A DNA stretch of 64,000 nt from Roseimicrobium sp. ORNL1. Lineage in GTDB: Bacteria; Verrucomicrobiota; Verrucomicrobiia; Verrucomicrobiales; Verrucomicrobiaceae. The DNA is taken from positions 3,286,001-3,350,000 of the forward strand of contig NZ_CP049143.1 in NCBI RefSeq assembly GCF_011044495.1, given 5' to 3'. This document shows, in pieces, positions 27,383 to 36,988 of this stretch. The notes beneath the pieces were generated by a model. It was not told where the DNA came from, did no database searches, and saw only the letters and a list, made by a program, of their open reading frames with translations. Every line of letters starts with the position of its first letter. Positions within the stretch are counted from its first letter, which is position 1. Position numbers and translations under genes: made by a program.

Positions 27383-27532
27383 CGATTCTCCGCTGGCGCT
27401 CGATTTACGACACCCTTCGTGAAACACTATTCAGATAGAATGCTCACTGAGTGCGCCTGTGGTGTGGGGCAGAGGCTCTTTCCGGTATAGGTGACCAGCT
27501 CACTTGTCGGCATTTTGGCTACAGGAAGGTAA
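27383..27532 (+). pseudogene. Decayed copy of the secreted alpha/beta-hydrolase gene
   Basis: The frame at 27383 encodes RFSAGARFTTPFVKHYSDRM, which matches the GFSAGARF nucleophile region of the intact protein encoded at 21413. It continues colinearly through CACGVGQ and VGILATG without gaps. Relative to that paralogue it has stop codons at 27488-27490 and 27530-27532, and nothing matching the N-terminal half is visible upstream. Weak similarity may persist to about 27600 (PEWTS). It is a relic of a duplicated family member. Confidence 0.75.
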
Positions 27533-27763
27533 GTTCCTCGAAGGAGGGCGGCAAAGAACTGCAGGAAATGTTTAAATCCCTTTTCAGGTGGTGCCACACC
27601 GGAATGGACGAGTTTGACTGTTTGTTTTCTCGGGATGATTCCAAGAATTGCATTCATGGCGCAAAGTTGTACTGGCAATCGCCGGACACATGTCTAGTCT
27701 TGTACCATTCTGAGCACCAAAAAATGATGATCATTGGATGGTGCAAGTTGAACCGACGTTATT

Positions 27764-29806
27764 GTGAACGCCGTGAAAGCCATTCTCACGTATTTAGCGC
27801 TTGGAGTGTCCGCTTATGCACAGCAGGCTCCTTCCCCAACCACGCCGCCGACACCGCCTCCGACCAAGCCTGCTGCAGTAGGCGCAGCAACGGCAGCCGC
27901 AGCGCCGGATCTGCAGAAGCTTCGCCCAAACGCTGCTCCTTATCGCATCGAGCGGGTGTCTTACGGCACGAATGCTTCGTTCAAGAAAGTGGAGATCTTT
28001 TGGGTGCCCCCGGCGCCGGCCCCCGCGGCGAAGCCAAAAGCATTTTTGGTGCTGGCCACGGATATGGCCAGAGCGCGCACTCCATTGGAGGACAAGGCGT
28101 GGGTTGATTTTGCGCAGAAGCAGGGTTTGGGCATCATGTCAGTAGGCATTGAAGAACTCGAGCAGACATCAAGGCTGTTGGAGTGCGCCACCGAATTGGG
28201 CAATCGCATTTACAAGGTTGCGGATGAGAAGTTTGGGCCGGGTCTGAAAGGGGCAGTAGTGAGTAGTGGCCTGGGTGGTACCTGGATGCACCGCGTGATG
28301 ATGCGTCAACCGTGGCGCTGGGGGTTCTGGAGTTCCCGTGGTGTCGCGAAGTATCCCATTCCACCTAGAGCGATTGAATACCCGGCCGGTGTGCTGTTCT
28401 GCACAGATGCGGCACACTATGAGAGCAATCTATTCTTCTTCCAGGATCTCCGCCGCACCAAGAACACCAATAAGGTCGGATTTCTATCCCTGGACGGAAA
28501 GGCAGTCGATCAGGCCTATGTGGATCGCATGACGCAGAATTACATGCTGGCTGTGTTCGGCGGCGGTATGGGGCAGAGCCGGTGGTATGATCTGAATACT
28601 GAAGTGGATCTCACGAATGTGGAAAAGAAGCCCTCCGCCATCGTGCAGAGCTGGGTCCCAGGCGATGAGGTTCCCGGGGCATGGAAACTGATGCACCAGG
28701 AGAAAAAGCGGGCGCCAGATTGCACGGTCGCCAACGCCACTATCAGTGTCCCTGAGCTGGCAAAGGACCTGACGGTCTTTTTTCGGATTCCCGGGAAAGT
28801 CAAGGAAGGGGTGGGGGTGCGCAGCGTGCTCATCTGTTTCCAGTGGGAGCAGTCAGACGACGATCTGTATAACAAGCTGCGCAGCAGCACCGAGTTTCAT
28901 TCCACGCTGTGGGAGCGGGAGCGCCTCGGTGTGATTGCGTTGAACATGCATTCCCTCGGGTTCACCCAGGACCTGAAGCCGGAGGACATAAAGCGACTGG
29001 AGCAAGTGGTGAAATTAGTGGCGGCTCCCTTTTGGAAGGCTGTGGGTGACGCGAGTACGGAACTCGGCTGGCCGCGGACAGGCTTGAATATCTTCGGAGC
29101 GCGCAGTGGCGCCGAATTTGCGGAGGCGCTGGTGCAGCTCGATACCACACCATCGAAGTTTGCGACGGTGCACCTGCATTGTGGCACGGTATTTTCCGAA
29201 CCGAAGCCTGAGCTCCGGAATATCGCATGGCTCGTGAGTACAGGTGGGAAGCACGAGGGTTTCACGGCATCCACCACGTTCTATCAGAACCTGAAGAAAA
29301 AGGGTTGGCCGGCGATGTATAAGATGTCCACCGGGAACTATGGCAATACGGACTACTGGACACATCTGGTGGGTGTACAGCTCTGCGGCTCCATCAAGAC
29401 GTGGACGGACGCGATCAAAAAGGATGTCACGGAAGGCCGTAAACCGCAGGCTGTCGATGCTGCAGCCATGTTGATTGGGCAGATGAACAATCCAGTCGTC
29501 TGGATGAATACCACGGACGGCCGCATATTCCTGGCCAAGGATGCTGAGAAGGTGCCTGCTGAAGTACGCATGGGTATTCCTACCTTGGACATGGAGGAGG
29601 CTTGGAGACTCAGCGGTGCGCCATTGCCTCCTGCTGCAACTACTCCGCCGTCGGGCCCTGTGCCAGCTCCGGCGCCTGATGGAGCCAAACCCTCCGTACC
29701 ACAGGGGACTCCTCCAAAGCCTGTGGCTTCGGCTTCTTCTTCACCAGCGGCGGTACCGAAATCGGGCGGTGCTTCTGGAACTCCAGCAACACCCGCCAAG
29801 CCATGA
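27764..29806 (+). CDS. Exported two-module, partly degenerate alpha/beta-hydrolase-like protein
   Basis: 680 residues by the GTG at 27764; the GTG at 27773 would give a cleaner signal peptide (KAILTYLALGVSAYAQQ). A Pro/Ala/Thr-rich linker follows, then two hydrolase-like modules. Module 1 (about 60-300) has SSGLGGTWM where the nucleophile elbow should be, so Ser is not in the standard position. Module 2 (about 330-560) has FGARSGAEF, a near-classical elbow. The C-terminal ~70 residues are Pro/Ala/Ser-rich and disordered. It is coupled (ATGA) to the three-module paralogue at 29803. The domain pairing recalls duplicated scaffolds in which some copies lose activity and become binding modules. 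Confidence 0.65.
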   Translation: MNAVKAILTYLALGVSAYAQQAPSPTTPPTPPPTKPAAVGAATAAAAPDLQKLRPNAAPYRIERVSYGTNASFKKVEIFWVPPAPAPAAKPKAFLVLATDMARARTPLEDKAWVDFAQKQGLGIMSVGIEELEQTSRLLECATELGNRIYKVADEKFGPGLKGAVVSSGLGGTWMHRVMMRQPWRWGFWSSRGVAKYPIPPRAIEYPAGVLFCTDAAHYESNLFFFQDLRRTKNTNKVGFLSLDGKAVDQAYVDRMTQNYMLAVFGGGMGQSRWYDLNTEVDLTNVEKKPSAIVQSWVPGDEVPGAWKLMHQEKKRAPDCTVANATISVPELAKDLTVFFRIPGKVKEGVGVRSVLICFQWEQSDDDLYNKLRSSTEFHSTLWERERLGVIALNMHSLGFTQDLKPEDIKRLEQVVKLVAAPFWKAVGDASTELGWPRTGLNIFGARSGAEFAEALVQLDTTPSKFATVHLHCGTVFSEPKPELRNIAWLVSTGGKHEGFTASTTFYQNLKKKGWPAMYKMSTGNYGNTDYWTHLVGVQLCGSIKTWTDAIKKDVTEGRKPQAVDAAAMLIGQMNNPVVWMNTTDGRIFLAKDAEKVPAEVRMGIPTLDMEEAWRLSGAPLPPAATTPPSGPVPAPAPDGAKPSVPQGTPPKPVASASSSPAAVPKSGGASGTPATPAKP

Positions 29807-32703
29807 TCGCGTCCCACCTGAAACTCGCGATGGCGCTGCCTCTGGCAGTCGTCTGCCTGGGGGGCTCTGTCCTCATGGGGCAAAGCCCTGTGCCGATGCC
29901 GGATGCGGGTGCCCCTGCGGCAGAAGCCTCAAGCTCTGCCGCATCGACTGCTCCTACTACAGATGGCAGTGCGATTGCTGCGTTGCCTGGTGTGGGGGTG
30001 ACGCATGAGAAATTTCAGCCGGACGCGCACTTCGAGAAGCTCGATTTCTATTGGTATCGTCCAGCTGAGAAGAAGGCGAAAAAAGAAGAAGTTCCCAAGG
30101 AGGGAGAAGAAAAGAAGCTCGCGGATATCAAAAAAGAATTGGGAGGAGTCAGTGAGGACGAGGAGGAGCAGGGACCGAGAGCGGTCCTCGTGCTGGCCGA
30201 CACGGAGGCTCGCACGGACGTGTTTGCGGATGCCGCCTGGATGGATTTCATCAAGAGACAAAATTGGTGTGTGCTGGTGGTCCACGCGCAGGAGAAAAAG
30301 TGGGCTCCACTTCCCGCTGCCGTAATGGCTCTAGACCAGCGCCTCTTTACCTGGGTGGACTCCAAGATGGCGCAGACTTCAGATAAGGCGGACTCCGCCA
30401 AGGTGCGGGCCGCGCCGATTCCTTTGATTTTTCACGCTACCGGTAACGGAGCGTTTTGGATGGAGTCGCTAATGATGCTGCGTCCGGGCCGCTTTGCTGC
30501 CTGGTCCGTAGCGGGTATTACGCGGTTTGCAGAAGTGCCCAGGATTAAGGATCTTCGCCTGCCTCCCGGGGTCATTTTATGCACTGATATCAAGCAGCAT
30601 CTGCCGCATCTGGACCACTTTGAAGACATCAGGACGAATAATAAGCTGAACCAGGTGGGATTCGTCAGTTGGAAGGGTAGTTTCTCCCGGGGGATGATAG
30701 ATGGTTTCGCGCGACTCACTCTGGAAGAAACGATGCGTGCTGAACCCGAAAAGGGTCTGTGGCTTAATGTGAATACATTGTTGCCGCACCCGCACGACAG
30801 CCCCACACAACCTGATGTGGCGCGCATGGGATGGTATGCCAACGCGGAAGTGCTCGGAGCGGTAAAGGCGTTTCGGCCCGTGGAATGGCCTGTGTGTGGA
30901 CCCACCATGGGGCGCCGGTGGTTCAAGTCACGCGAGTTTCCCATGTGCGAGCTCCGGTGGATTAAGAATGTGCCCAACCCGAAGGGCATTCTTGTCATCG
31001 CCAATACCACCTTGCCCGCTGCTGTGCGCCACATGCCAGAGTGGAGGGACTATGCGAAGAAGCGTGAGTGGGCGATCCTTTTAATGGCATTGAAGGAGGA
31101 CCGCATTCGCTCTGAGGAGGCGGCGGCGAAGTTCCTGGAAGCGCGCTTATACAAGGAGATCGACGGATTCGCGGGACCCGATTTGAAGAACCTTCCCTTC
31201 ATTGTCTATGCACAGGGCACGGCAGGCTCCTGGTTGCAAACGCTCATGCTGCGGCAGCCGTCGCGCTATCTGACTTGGGTGACTTCCGGTACCACCCGCT
31301 TTCCTGCCATCACCACCGCCATGAAGGTTCCTCCCGGCATGCTCATCGCGCCGACGGAGGCGCAGTATCGGCCGGCCCTTCTCCACTTTGAGGATCTTCG
31401 CGGGGCGGATCCCTACAATCCGGTCTGCCTCCTCGCCCTGCCTGAAAAGAGGCCTCCCGTAGCCATGGTTGAGGCGTACGTGCGCCATTTCATTGATGCA
31501 GCGCTCACGACGAAAAAGGACTTTCATCGCTGGGTGCACCTCCATGATCTTGCTCCACCATCACGCTCCATGACGGTGCGTCCGGACCCGAAACAGTATG
31601 CATGGTTCCCCTCACCGGAGATTCTCGGGATGTGGAAGGAACTGCGCCAGGCGACTGAGGCTACGCCGCTTCCGGTGATTGCGAAACGTGCCTACAAGAC
31701 CAAAATTCCCGAGGTCCCTGAGCTGAAACTTTTTGTGAGAATCCCTGGGACGCTGGCCAAGGGACAGAAACCCAATGGAATCCTCTGCTTTTGCACCTGG
31801 CAGCAGGAGGATACCTCTTTGGTGAACCGGCTGAAAAGCACGGATGACTACCTGGTGAAGCTCGCCGATAGACAAGGGCTGGCCATGGTCACATGGAATA
31901 CGGCCGACCTTCTTTCACCGAAGGTGAAAATCTACAATCTCACCCCGGAGAACGAAGCGGATCTGGAGAAAAAGTTCACGGCATTTGGCGAAGAATGGCG
32001 GAACGGCATCAAGAAGGTTTGCAGCGAGTTCAAGTTGGAGGATTCAGGCATGCTCCTCTACGGCGTGTCTCGAGGGGCTCGATTTGCGCACCAGATTTCG
32101 ATGCGCTATCCGACTCAATTCCTCGCAGTACACACCCATATTGGGAACCTGTACAATGTTCCGATCACTAAGGAGGCGCGAAATACTTTGTGGCTGGTGA
32201 CCACGGGGGAGGTCGATGGTGGTTATTCCCAGAGCTTGGATTTCTACCAGCGCGGCATGAAGGAGAAGCTGCCCATGCTTTTCAAGGCCGGGCCCAGCCT
32301 CGGACACGCTTCACGTCGTGATATCGATACCTTGTCCGTGGCTTTCTTTTCCTATGCACTGGACCTGCGCAAAATTTGTGCTGAACACAAGGCAAAGGAT
32401 CGACATTCCAACGACACACCTGCTTCACTATTCGCACAGCATCTTTCCAGTGCGCCTTATTTCGGAGACTCTATCAATCACGAGATTGTAGCGGCCGCCG
32501 AAGCGGCAAACTGGTGGGTGCCGGAACTGCAGCGCATGGCCTTGCCCACGGAACCCATCGCCAAGGCGTGGGGTATGCCTTTGGAGGTTGCCCTGACCAA
32601 AGCACCTGATTTGGATGCCTTTGCAGCCGGAGCGGCCGCGGGTAATCCAGTGACTCCTGATCCGGCCCAGGCAGGTCAGCAACCAGCTCAGGCAAAGCAA
32701 TAG
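29803..32703 (+). CDS. Exported three-module, mostly degenerate alpha/beta-hydrolase-like protein
   Basis: 966 residues with signal peptide LPLAVVCLGGSVLMGQ. A Lys/Glu-rich insert lies near 85-125. Three hydrolase-like modules follow: module 1 (to about 350) with HATGNGAFW, module 2 (360-600) with YAQGTAGSWL, and module 3 (about 640-870) with the classical elbow YGVSRGARF and a later GHASRRD that could supply the catalytic His. Only module 3 therefore looks catalytically equipped. The tail is Ala/Pro/Gln-rich. All modules share the line GRF/RYxxWV(T)SGxTRF with the other family members, which supports serial duplication. It is followed 21 bp later by the O-antigen-ligase-like gene in the same direction. 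Confidence 0.68.
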   Translation: MIASHLKLAMALPLAVVCLGGSVLMGQSPVPMPDAGAPAAEASSSAASTAPTTDGSAIAALPGVGVTHEKFQPDAHFEKLDFYWYRPAEKKAKKEEVPKEGEEKKLADIKKELGGVSEDEEEQGPRAVLVLADTEARTDVFADAAWMDFIKRQNWCVLVVHAQEKKWAPLPAAVMALDQRLFTWVDSKMAQTSDKADSAKVRAAPIPLIFHATGNGAFWMESLMMLRPGRFAAWSVAGITRFAEVPRIKDLRLPPGVILCTDIKQHLPHLDHFEDIRTNNKLNQVGFVSWKGSFSRGMIDGFARLTLEETMRAEPEKGLWLNVNTLLPHPHDSPTQPDVARMGWYANAEVLGAVKAFRPVEWPVCGPTMGRRWFKSREFPMCELRWIKNVPNPKGILVIANTTLPAAVRHMPEWRDYAKKREWAILLMALKEDRIRSEEAAAKFLEARLYKEIDGFAGPDLKNLPFIVYAQGTAGSWLQTLMLRQPSRYLTWVTSGTTRFPAITTAMKVPPGMLIAPTEAQYRPALLHFEDLRGADPYNPVCLLALPEKRPPVAMVEAYVRHFIDAALTTKKDFHRWVHLHDLAPPSRSMTVRPDPKQYAWFPSPEILGMWKELRQATEATPLPVIAKRAYKTKIPEVPELKLFVRIPGTLAKGQKPNGILCFCTWQQEDTSLVNRLKSTDDYLVKLADRQGLAMVTWNTADLLSPKVKIYNLTPENEADLEKKFTAFGEEWRNGIKKVCSEFKLEDSGMLLYGVSRGARFAHQISMRYPTQFLAVHTHIGNLYNVPITKEARNTLWLVTTGEVDGGYSQSLDFYQRGMKEKLPMLFKAGPSLGHASRRDIDTLSVAFFSYALDLRKICAEHKAKDRHSNDTPASLFAQHLSSAPYFGDSINHEIVAAAEAANWWVPELQRMALPTEPIAKAWGMPLEVALTKAPDLDAFAAGAAAGNPVTPDPAQAGQQPAQAKQ

Positions 32704-32724
32704 CGCCACTTTCATTTTGGGAAT

Positions 32725-34098
32725 ATGCGCGACTATTTCTTTGAGGGTCAACTAAGACTGGATTGGGGATTTGGAAATCCCAACACGACGGGTGCTTTGA
32801 TCGCCGTGCTCATGATTGGAGCGTGGTTGTTGGCATTCTGGGGGAGGTGGGGTTTTTGGCTGTCATTGCTGATCAATGTCGGGCTGGGTGCCTGCCTCGT
32901 GCAGACCTATTCCCGCGGCGCACTGGTCGCTTTGATTGTCGGCTTGGTTCCTCTGATCTGCGTGGCCCGCCGTCCCTGGCGGAGGTCGCAATTGATAGGT
33001 ATCGTGGTCGCGTTGATGCTCCTTGGGGGATATGCATGGCAACAACGGGCCACACAGCGCTACGCCAAGGGGATAGTCACGGAGGACGGATCCGTCTCCA
33101 ATCGTTGGCTCATCTACCGCATGGCGCCGCGCATGATGTGGGACGCACCGGAAGGCTGGGGGTGGGGGAGATCCGGTGATGCCTTCCGGCAGTGGTACCA
33201 GCCCACGGGGCGCCTGGAGCACTATACGCACCTGATCAGCACGCATGGCACCTGGCTGGTAGAGTGGGGTTGGCCGCTGCGAGTTAGCTACGTGGCAGCA
33301 TGGGCGTTGGCACTCACCCTTTGCTGGCCCGGCAAACGCAACCGCTGGCTGGCGGTGGGCTTGGGCGTGACCCTGTCATTCGCAGTTTCATGCACCTTTA
33401 CCCACGTGGGCAGGGAGAAGTGGTTGTGGGCAGGTCCCGCGGCAGCATTGCTGCTGGCGGTAGGAGCACGTCTGTGGACGCGCGACTTCTCCTGGCGCCG
33501 GACCATCGCTGCTACCCTCGGTGCGAGTGCCGCGGTCGTCGCGCTGCTGGTGATATGGGCGCAGGTCGTTCAGCCCGCGCACCGCATTCATCTCCGCCGT
33601 GGGGTGGTCGAAGTGGGCACAGCTGCACCGGGTGCCACCCGCGCCATTGGCTTGCTTCAGCCGGACCACCGTGTAGTCGGCCAGTTCTATGGCCAGCGCA
33701 TTCGCGAGACGCTGAGCACTGCCGAGGGAACTACTCTGTCATTCCATGTGCAGTGGACTGCAGATGCAGTGTTAAACTCAGGCCTTGATACGGTAGTGGT
33801 CGCGGGGGATGCTGCCAGGGGTATCGCAAATCCCTTGGGCTCTGCGCTCTCCTCCGCCCGCGCGGTGTTGTTGATCAATCCTTCCGAGCCCTCTCCCCAG
33901 TTTGCCGAACTCGTGCCAAAACTGCCACGCGTGCATCAGGTGCATGGGCAGATGTGGGGTGGCACCTCCAGATATCTCTGGGAAGCCCTGCTGGCCTCTC
34001 ACGAGAGAGCCACCACCGCACAACTGCCCATGTCCAGCCTGTTTGTCCCGAAATGGACCAGTTGCCTGGTCATTCCAGAGATCCCCGGCAAGTCATGA
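32725..34098 (+). CDS. O-antigen ligase-like (Wzy_C) membrane protein, apparently lacking the first helices
   Basis: 457 residues with about eight to nine hydrophobic segments up to residue 275 and a soluble C-terminal part of ~180 residues. GNPNTTGALIA near residue 18 and the QTYSRGALVAL block near 62 are typical of the Wzy_C/O-antigen ligase family, where they normally come after several N-terminal helices. Here they sit close to the start, so the protein seems shortened at the front or starts late. A large periplasmic loop around 110-180 fits the family. The C-terminal region is not a known ligase part and looks like a compact alpha/beta domain. It lies between the hydrolase genes and the rhodanese gene (ATGA overlap). 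Polysaccharide or lipid-linked glycan transfer is the likely role. Confidence 0.7.
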   Translation: MRDYFFEGQLRLDWGFGNPNTTGALIAVLMIGAWLLAFWGRWGFWLSLLINVGLGACLVQTYSRGALVALIVGLVPLICVARRPWRRSQLIGIVVALMLLGGYAWQQRATQRYAKGIVTEDGSVSNRWLIYRMAPRMMWDAPEGWGWGRSGDAFRQWYQPTGRLEHYTHLISTHGTWLVEWGWPLRVSYVAAWALALTLCWPGKRNRWLAVGLGVTLSFAVSCTFTHVGREKWLWAGPAAALLLAVGARLWTRDFSWRRTIAATLGASAAVVALLVIWAQVVQPAHRIHLRRGVVEVGTAAPGATRAIGLLQPDHRVVGQFYGQRIRETLSTAEGTTLSFHVQWTADAVLNSGLDTVVVAGDAARGIANPLGSALSSARAVLLINPSEPSPQFAELVPKLPRVHQVHGQMWGGTSRYLWEALLASHERATTAQLPMSSLFVPKWTSCLVIPEIPGKS

Positions 34099-34673
34099 CG
34101 ACGAATAACTCCCCGCGCCATTCACTTTTCAGAGATGCCATCACTGCCGCGGTCATCGCAGCGGTCGCGTTCGCGATCGGCATCGGGACCAACTTCTTGC
34201 GGGCCAAGCCACTGCCGTGGGTCTATGAACCACCGGCACGTGCCATGGTGGCCGCCATCCAGGAAGCGACTGCTACTGATGGCTCGTCCCAAGAAACATC
34301 GGGCAGCCCAAGCTCTTCACCTACTGGTGTCACGGGAGGTGTGCGCATCGTCAGCCTGCAAGAGACCCGCCAAATGGTGGAAGCCGGTAACGTGCTGATC
34401 CTCGACGCGCGACCGGACCTCTTCCATCAACTGGGGCACATCAAAGGGGCAAAGAATCTCTCCAAGAAGAACTTCCAGCAGGATTTTCAAACGCTCAAAG
34501 GAACCCTGGACGCAGCTCATGGAAAGAAGCGGCCCATCCTCGTTTATTGCGCGGATATCCACTGCCCTGACGCCGGCACCGTTGCTGGCTGGCTGATGGA
34601 AAAGGGATATGGCGGCCTCCTGATTTTCGAAGGGGGATGGGCGGAGTGGGAGTCGGCAGGTCTCGCCGGATAG
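34095..34673 (+). CDS. Membrane-anchored rhodanese-like protein
   Basis: The ATG at 34095 overlaps the preceding stop, giving 192 residues. One hydrophobic segment (about 14-32) anchors the protein, followed by a Ser/Thr/Gly-rich linker and a single rhodanese domain (about 85-190). The domain shows the substrate-side LILDARPD strand, HIKGAKNL, and an active-site loop YCADIHCPDA in which the first Cys is the candidate persulfide nucleophile and a second Cys follows four residues later. It probably faces the periplasm. The neighbouring MauE/DoxX gene (49 bp downstream) and downstream DUF1573 lipoprotein point to redox or sulfur handling outside the cytoplasm. Confidence 0.8.
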   Translation: MTTNNSPRHSLFRDAITAAVIAAVAFAIGIGTNFLRAKPLPWVYEPPARAMVAAIQEATATDGSSQETSGSPSSSPTGVTGGVRIVSLQETRQMVEAGNVLILDARPDLFHQLGHIKGAKNLSKKNFQQDFQTLKGTLDAAHGKKRPILVYCADIHCPDAGTVAGWLMEKGYGGLLIFEGGWAEWESAGLAG

Positions 34674-34722
34674 ACATGAACGGCAGCTTCAATTTCGTAA
34701 GGCATCGCTTTCAACGCATCAT

Positions 34723-35163
34723 ATGAAACTCCGAGAAATTTCCGTGTGGATTGCTCGTCTCATCGTGGGTGGCTTGTTCACCTATGCAGGGGTAATGAAG
34801 TTGTTAAACCCCGCCTCTTTCAGCAGTTCGCTGGCCGGATTCGGGATCCTTCCGGTCGGGATCATCTCTCCCCTGGCGCTCGGTCTTCCTGTGGTGGAAA
34901 TCTTCTTTGGCATCGCAGTGCTCGCGGTTCCAGCCCTTCGAAGAGCTGGAACTATTGGCCTTGTCTGTCTGCTGTTGACTTTCATTACTGTACTGAGTTG
35001 GGCCACCATCGCCGGCAAGAAGATGGAGTGTTCGTGTTTTGGGTCCGATTCCTTCTTGGAGTTTGGTGGAACCGTCGGTGCCCTTGTGAGAAATCTAGTA
35101 ATGGTCACGATGGTGACTTATCTCCTTGTTCATGGGTACAAATCCGAAAGGTTGCGTTCCTAG
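34723..35163 (+). CDS. MauE/DoxX-family redox membrane protein
   Basis: 146 residues with four hydrophobic segments in the MauE/DoxX pattern: the first with GGLFTYAGVMKLLNP, a typical family start, and the last ending near the C-terminus. A CSCFG motif near residue 105 provides two cysteines one residue apart in a loop, a hallmark of the MauE-like branch that pairs with thioredoxin-like or DUF1573 partners. Family knowledge: MauE is needed for disulfide formation and maturation of exported proteins. The gene is downstream of the rhodanese and convergent with HTTM copy 2. Service to the Cys-rich secreted proteins of the neighbouring cassette is inference. Confidence 0.82.
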   Translation: MKLREISVWIARLIVGGLFTYAGVMKLLNPASFSSSLAGFGILPVGIISPLALGLPVVEIFFGIAVLAVPALRRAGTIGLVCLLLTFITVLSWATIAGKKMECSCFGSDSFLEFGGTVGALVRNLVMVTMVTYLLVHGYKSERLRS

Positions 35164-35271
35164 ATAGGGCACCATTTGCCGGGTTAGAGTTGACGTGCAT
35201 CTTCCTGGTGACGAGGGGTCGTGAGTCTTTAGGGTGAATTGTGAATCGCCGAGGAGATGCACACGGCAGTT

Positions 35272-35301
35272 CGAGGCAGAGAATTTGCGTTTCCTGCCTC
35301 G
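35272..35301. terminator. Stem-loop between convergent MauE and HTTM genes
   Basis: CGAGGCAG (35272-35279) pairs perfectly with CTGCCTCG (35294-35301) over a 14-base loop, in the 264-bp gap between two convergent genes. No U-run follows, so it would be a weak or factor-assisted bidirectional terminator. The rest of the gap shows nothing recognisable. Confidence 0.4.
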
Positions 35302-35427
35302 GATCCGGGGGGATCTTGGAATTCAACGGGGTGAACTCCAACCTTTCGAATCATTCAATCCCTCAGTTGTGCGCGATTCGGGGTCACCGCGCAGTGCACG
35401 AGGGGCTCGCCTCTTGCCGTACGAAGC

Positions 35428-36912
35428 TTAGAGCTCCTCAGCGGGCTCGGTGGGATTGCTCGGCTTCGGGGCATTGTCCGTGGGGCGCGGCGTGATTGAC
35501 TTGGGATAGATTTCAGCCTGTAGAATTCCGGCCCGCACATCTTCGCTGTCACGATATCTAAATATCAGCGACATTTGCAAAACTTGGTCGGTATGTTTGG
35601 CGTTCCAGTCACGTATGAGGAATGAGTGGAGGTTCTCAATCGACTTTGGGTGTTGTTTTTGGAAGATGTCGACCAGATGCTTACGCCATCTCCAATTCCT
35701 GTAGTGCGATGCCACCTTTTCCACAGGTTCATCGAAGACAGGAGGCTTTCCGGTCAATAGATCGACAGTCTGCCCGGACTGCAGTTGCGCCACAGCAAGC
35801 ATCCATCCATCCCGCGTGGAGGGTCTGGACGCGAATAGGTTCCATCGCTGATTCAATCCCATGACGATGCTTGGAGCGCGGACTGGGCGAGTAAACCAAT
35901 CTGCCGTAAGCTCGGGTTTGGCTGCTTGGACATTCCAGGAAACCACGGAAGCGAACGACGCGATCGTAACAAGGGCTACGCAACATTGATAAACGATTGG
36001 TCTCTCTTTGACCGTCACATCAACCGAAAATGGAGCGTGGTTGAAACGATTTGGCAGAAGGTAATCCCATGCCTCTTTGGGTATAAAGACTGTCCACGCT
36101 GCGATGCAAACTAAAGGAAACCAGCCAATCAAAAGAGTCGGGAGCAGCGCAAGATGAAAGCCAATAAAAAGGGCGACCGTGACCGTTCTTACGCGCCAAT
36201 ACCGCGGTGGCGAAAGCGCCAAGAAGGGACCGACTTCTTCGAGGAGTAATGTCGCCTTGGTTGCCCAAAACGTTAGCAGGGGAAATTGCGCGACGAATCT
36301 TCCTGCTGACGTCTGCATGGAGCCTAGTGAAAGAGAGGCCTGCACCGCCGTAAAGTGTTCCCTCCAAACGGGATGACTCTTGAGGAGAGCTGTTGACCAA
36401 TACATGAGGCAGACCTGAAGCAATAAGCCGGCTGTCGCAAATCCCAGAGGCTGGCGGCGCGGCTCCCTGGAACGTTGAACCAATTGTTCCAAGGCAATGA
36501 GCATGTTCCAGAATAAGAGGAGTTTTTGTAGAGTGTCGCCGCCGTTGTTCAGGGTAGGGGCGCGAGCAATCACCGAAACTTGGAAAATCCAGGCCAAGCA
36601 TGATATCGGAAGAACAAAACGCTGGCACGTGACCAACAATATTCCTGAAAGACCGTAGCAAACTAAACAGAGCACCTGCCACGCATCGGATTCGCTCAGA
36701 AACATCAGTGACCAGCGTAAAGAGCCGGCGGTGAATTCAGGATCCGACGCGCTTACTGCGCGAGATATTGGGAACATGCTATCACTCGCGTAGTGGGCGG
36801 AAAAATCGCCCAGCCTTAGGATGCTGTCTGCAAGCATCAGGATTCCAAGCGCCGCCCGGAAGACTCTCAATGACCTGGTATCAATTTCAAAGCATCGTAA
36901 AAACTGTCGCAT
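35428..36912 (-). CDS. HTTM (vitamin K carboxylase-like) membrane protein, copy 2
   Basis: 494 residues, paralogous to 22314-23849. Both begin with the block DTRSL...FR.ALG...D..LRL.D..AHY, share LLLQVCLMYWSTALLKSHPVWRE, and carry NQRWNLFASRPSTRDGW in the soluble C-terminal part. About eight to ten hydrophobic segments lie between 15 and 300. The last ~25 residues are Pro/Asn/Thr-rich. It is divergent from a 48-residue secreted peptide gene, 76 bp from it. Family knowledge is limited: HTTM proteins are related to eukaryotic vitamin K-dependent gamma-glutamyl carboxylase, but carboxylase activity cannot be assumed. Confidence 0.82.
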   Translation of the reverse strand: MRQFLRCFEIDTRSLRVFRAALGILMLADSILRLGDFSAHYASDSMFPISRAVSASDPEFTAGSLRWSLMFLSESDAWQVLCLVCYGLSGILLVTCQRFVLPISCLAWIFQVSVIARAPTLNNGGDTLQKLLLFWNMLIALEQLVQRSREPRRQPLGFATAGLLLQVCLMYWSTALLKSHPVWREHFTAVQASLSLGSMQTSAGRFVAQFPLLTFWATKATLLLEEVGPFLALSPPRYWRVRTVTVALFIGFHLALLPTLLIGWFPLVCIAAWTVFIPKEAWDYLLPNRFNHAPFSVDVTVKERPIVYQCCVALVTIASFASVVSWNVQAAKPELTADWFTRPVRAPSIVMGLNQRWNLFASRPSTRDGWMLAVAQLQSGQTVDLLTGKPPVFDEPVEKVASHYRNWRWRKHLVDIFQKQHPKSIENLHSFLIRDWNAKHTDQVLQMSLIFRYRDSEDVRAGILQAEIYPKSITPRPTDNAPKPSNPTEPAEEL

Positions 36913-36988
36913 ACGGTAAAATTCAGAAAAAAAATATTGCTCTCACGAGACTTTTGTCCAGAATGATCAGAACATCATTTACATCTCT

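Noticed and set aside
27541-27763. Open frame before the two-module hydrolase gene (MFKSLFRWCH...)
   Set aside because: No family, no signal; it lies in the pseudogene region and reads into the next gene in another frame.
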